From Desulfuromonadales bacterium (GTDB lineage: Bacteria > Desulfobacterota > Desulfuromonadia > Desulfuromonadales > BM103): a stretch of DNA of 7,181 nucleotides. A program made the position numbers and the translations under genes. A model generated the notes under the pieces. That model saw only the letters and a program-made list of their open reading frames with translations. It did no database searches and was not told the DNA's origin. Every line of letters begins with the position of its first letter. Position 1 is the first letter of the stretch. The stretch lies in NCBI GenBank assembly GCA_030614505.1, contig JAUWTX010000101.1, positions 1 to 7,181 of the forward strand. The letters run 5' to 3'. Positions 5,985-7,181 of this stretch are shown here, one piece after another.

Positions 5985-7081
5985 GAGTAATGCCCCCAGA
6001 TGGAAATGGCCACAAAGACGAGAATGACAAGCACGTAGCAAGTCATAAACAATGGCCTTTTAGCCGGTCGCCGCTCGGGCCCCCGATCGATAAAAGGCAA
6101 TAAAGCCAGAAATGTCATGAATGCCCCTTGCACTCCCAGCCCAACGATCTCGCTGGGGAATATTTTCAGCGTCTGGTAGGCCCAGAGGAAATACCATTCC
6201 GGCTTGATGTGCGGCGGTGTCAAAAATGGATCAGCTGGCTGGAAAGCTGATTCAGGGAAAAACAGACCAGGGGCATAGAAAATGATCGCGAGTAAAAACG
6301 CGATAAAAAAGCAGATGACCGCAGCATCTTTGACAAAATAATTCGGGAAGAACGGAATGCCCCCGGCGTGTTTTTCATGCTCAAAGAACGGCAGCTCCTC
6401 GGTGGTACGATAATCGGATCCGAAGGGTGGTGGTGAAATGCCGCGTCGCTTCACACAGAATAGATGTGCACCGATCAGGCCGAGCAGGACCAGCGGCATA
6501 CCGACGACATGCAGAGCGAAGAAACGACCGAGGGTCTGATTGCCGACAGTTGGCCCGCCGCGCAGAAATTCTACCAGGTATTCACCAACAACCGGGATAG
6601 CGCCCGCTGCGTCTGTAGCGACGGTGGTTGCCCAGAAAGAGAGCTGGCTCCATGGCAGCAGGTAGCCTGTGAGGCAGAGTCCCATGGTCAGGTTGAGGAT
6701 GATAAAACCGGACAGCCAGGTGAACTCTCGCCGGCCTTTGTAGCTACCCATAAAGAGCACCGAAAGCATATGCAGCAACAGGGCAATCATAATGACATTG
6801 GCACCGATGGCATGAAGCATGCGGAACAGCCAGCCAAAAGGAACCTCGTTCACGATGTATTGCACACTGGCAAACGCTTTTTCGGAATCCGGCACATAAA
6901 ACATGAGCAGAAATATGCCGGTGACAATCTGCAGGGTAAAAAGTGCCAGGACAACAGCGCCTAGGGTATACCAGACATTAACATTGCGCGGCAGCAGATA
7001 GCCTTTCAACTCTCGGTCGTAAAGATCCCTCACGCCCAGACGAACGTCGAAGAAATCGACCAGCATCTTTATCGGTTGCAT
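5981..7081 (-). CDS. Cytochrome b (b6 and subunit IV fused) of a quinol-oxidising bc complex
   Basis: A 366-residue inner-membrane diheme subunit that oxidises quinol and sends electrons to the Rieske centre and across the membrane. Residues 1-212 align by eye with cytochrome b6 (VNVWYTLG, AFASVQYI, FGWL, ELTW-like FTWL, TGYLLPW, GISPPP). Heme ligands are H90/H104 in helix B and H191/H206 in helix D; the 14-residue gap in helix D is the b6 type rather than the 13 of mitochondrial-type cytochrome b. Residues 213-366 correspond to subunit IV with the Qo-site PEWY at 294-297 and three further helices. T39 replaces the Cys that binds the extra covalent heme in cytochrome b6. ATG 7081 has AGGAG (7088-7092) 6 nt upstream, overlapping the Rieske stop. 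Its 3' end overlaps the pentaheme cytochrome gene by 4 nt. It is full length for a fused protein. Confidence 0.95.
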   Translation of the reverse strand: MQPIKMLVDFFDVRLGVRDLYDRELKGYLLPRNVNVWYTLGAVVLALFTLQIVTGIFLLMFYVPDSEKAFASVQYIVNEVPFGWLFRMLHAIGANVIMIALLLHMLSVLFMGSYKGRREFTWLSGFIILNLTMGLCLTGYLLPWSQLSFWATTVATDAAGAIPVVGEYLVEFLRGGPTVGNQTLGRFFALHVVGMPLVLLGLIGAHLFCVKRRGISPPPFGSDYRTTEELPFFEHEKHAGGIPFFPNYFVKDAAVICFFIAFLLAIIFYAPGLFFPESAFQPADPFLTPPHIKPEWYFLWAYQTLKIFPSEIVGLGVQGAFMTFLALLPFIDRGPERRPAKRPLFMTCYVLVILVFVAISIWGHYS

Positions 7082-7090
7082 AGTAGTCTC

Positions 7091-7181
7091 CTATCCGATT
7101 TTGAGCTGGTCGCCATCAAGCTCAACGACAAGAGTCTCAAGAGGTGTGGGTGGCGGGCCGGCAATGACCTGGCCATCAGCA
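7091..7181 (-). CDS. Rieske iron-sulfur protein, C-terminal end (partial)
   Basis: Only the last 29 codons are inside the window (stop TAG 7091-7093). The tail reads ADGQVIAGPPPTPLE and then an alternating beta segment ending in KIG. The GPPPxPL motif followed by a short closing strand is the standard end of Rieske proteins in bc1 and b6f complexes. The cluster-binding CTHLGC and CPCHGS motifs would lie beyond the right edge. It is the upstream gene of the operon, 9 bp before cytochrome b, and this gene order is the common one for bc complexes. Confidence 0.88.
   Translation of the reverse strand, partial: ADGQVIAGPPPTPLETLVVELDGDQLKIG

Noticed and set aside
5985..6041. Upstream start of the pentaheme cytochrome at 6041
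   Set aside because: It would bury the signal peptide behind 19 residues. The ATGA overlap at 5981-5984 gives a normal signal peptide and coupling to cytochrome b.
6464..6964. A 166-codon + strand open frame across cytochrome b
   Set aside because: It is antisense to a textbook cytochrome b; its Gln/His/Glu-rich translation is what reverse reading of transmembrane codons gives.

Overview
The window (about 50% GC by eye) looks like the chromosome of a Gram-negative anaerobe or facultative bacterium. A Rieske / cytochrome b / pentaheme cytochrome c operon, a TupA-type tungstate-binding protein and exported multiheme and MBL-fold proteins best fit Desulfuromonadota or another 'deltaproteobacterial' lineage. 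That placement is inference from gene content only; there is no rRNA or other phylogenetic marker here.

Layout. Positions 1-56 are the last codons of an unidentified + strand gene. TupA (153-953) and a FabH-like 3-oxoacyl-ACP synthase III (1045-2196) follow on the minus strand, 91 bp apart. A 241-bp divergent region (2197-2437) separates the synthase from a NorM-type MATE efflux pump on the + strand (2438-3847). It carries a candidate minus-strand promoter with a dyad in a long spacer, a possible 15-residue leader ORF and, directly before the MATE ribosome binding site, an intrinsic-terminator-like hairpin. Next come a minus-strand tRNA-Arg(CCG) with its own terminator (3921-4040), an exported metallo-beta-lactamase-fold protein on the + strand (4134-5054), and the 3' part of a minus-strand respiratory operon (5178-7181): Rieske C-terminus, fused b6/subunit IV-type cytochrome b, and a membrane-anchored pentaheme cytochrome c, ending in a terminator at 5100-5140.

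How the genes relate. Only the respiratory operon is clearly one functional unit: a quinol-oxidising bc complex in which a five-heme cytochrome takes the place of cytochrome c1/f. The other genes look like independent units: tungstate capture, acyl-chain condensation, drug/cation efflux, a tRNA and a periplasmic hydrolase-like protein.

Most of the window is ordinary chromosomal sequence. The points most worth a second look are the MBL protein that has lost all three residues specific to its second zinc site while keeping the first, its apparently leaderless promoter, the terminator/RBS switch geometry in front of the MATE gene, and the hybrid bc complex.
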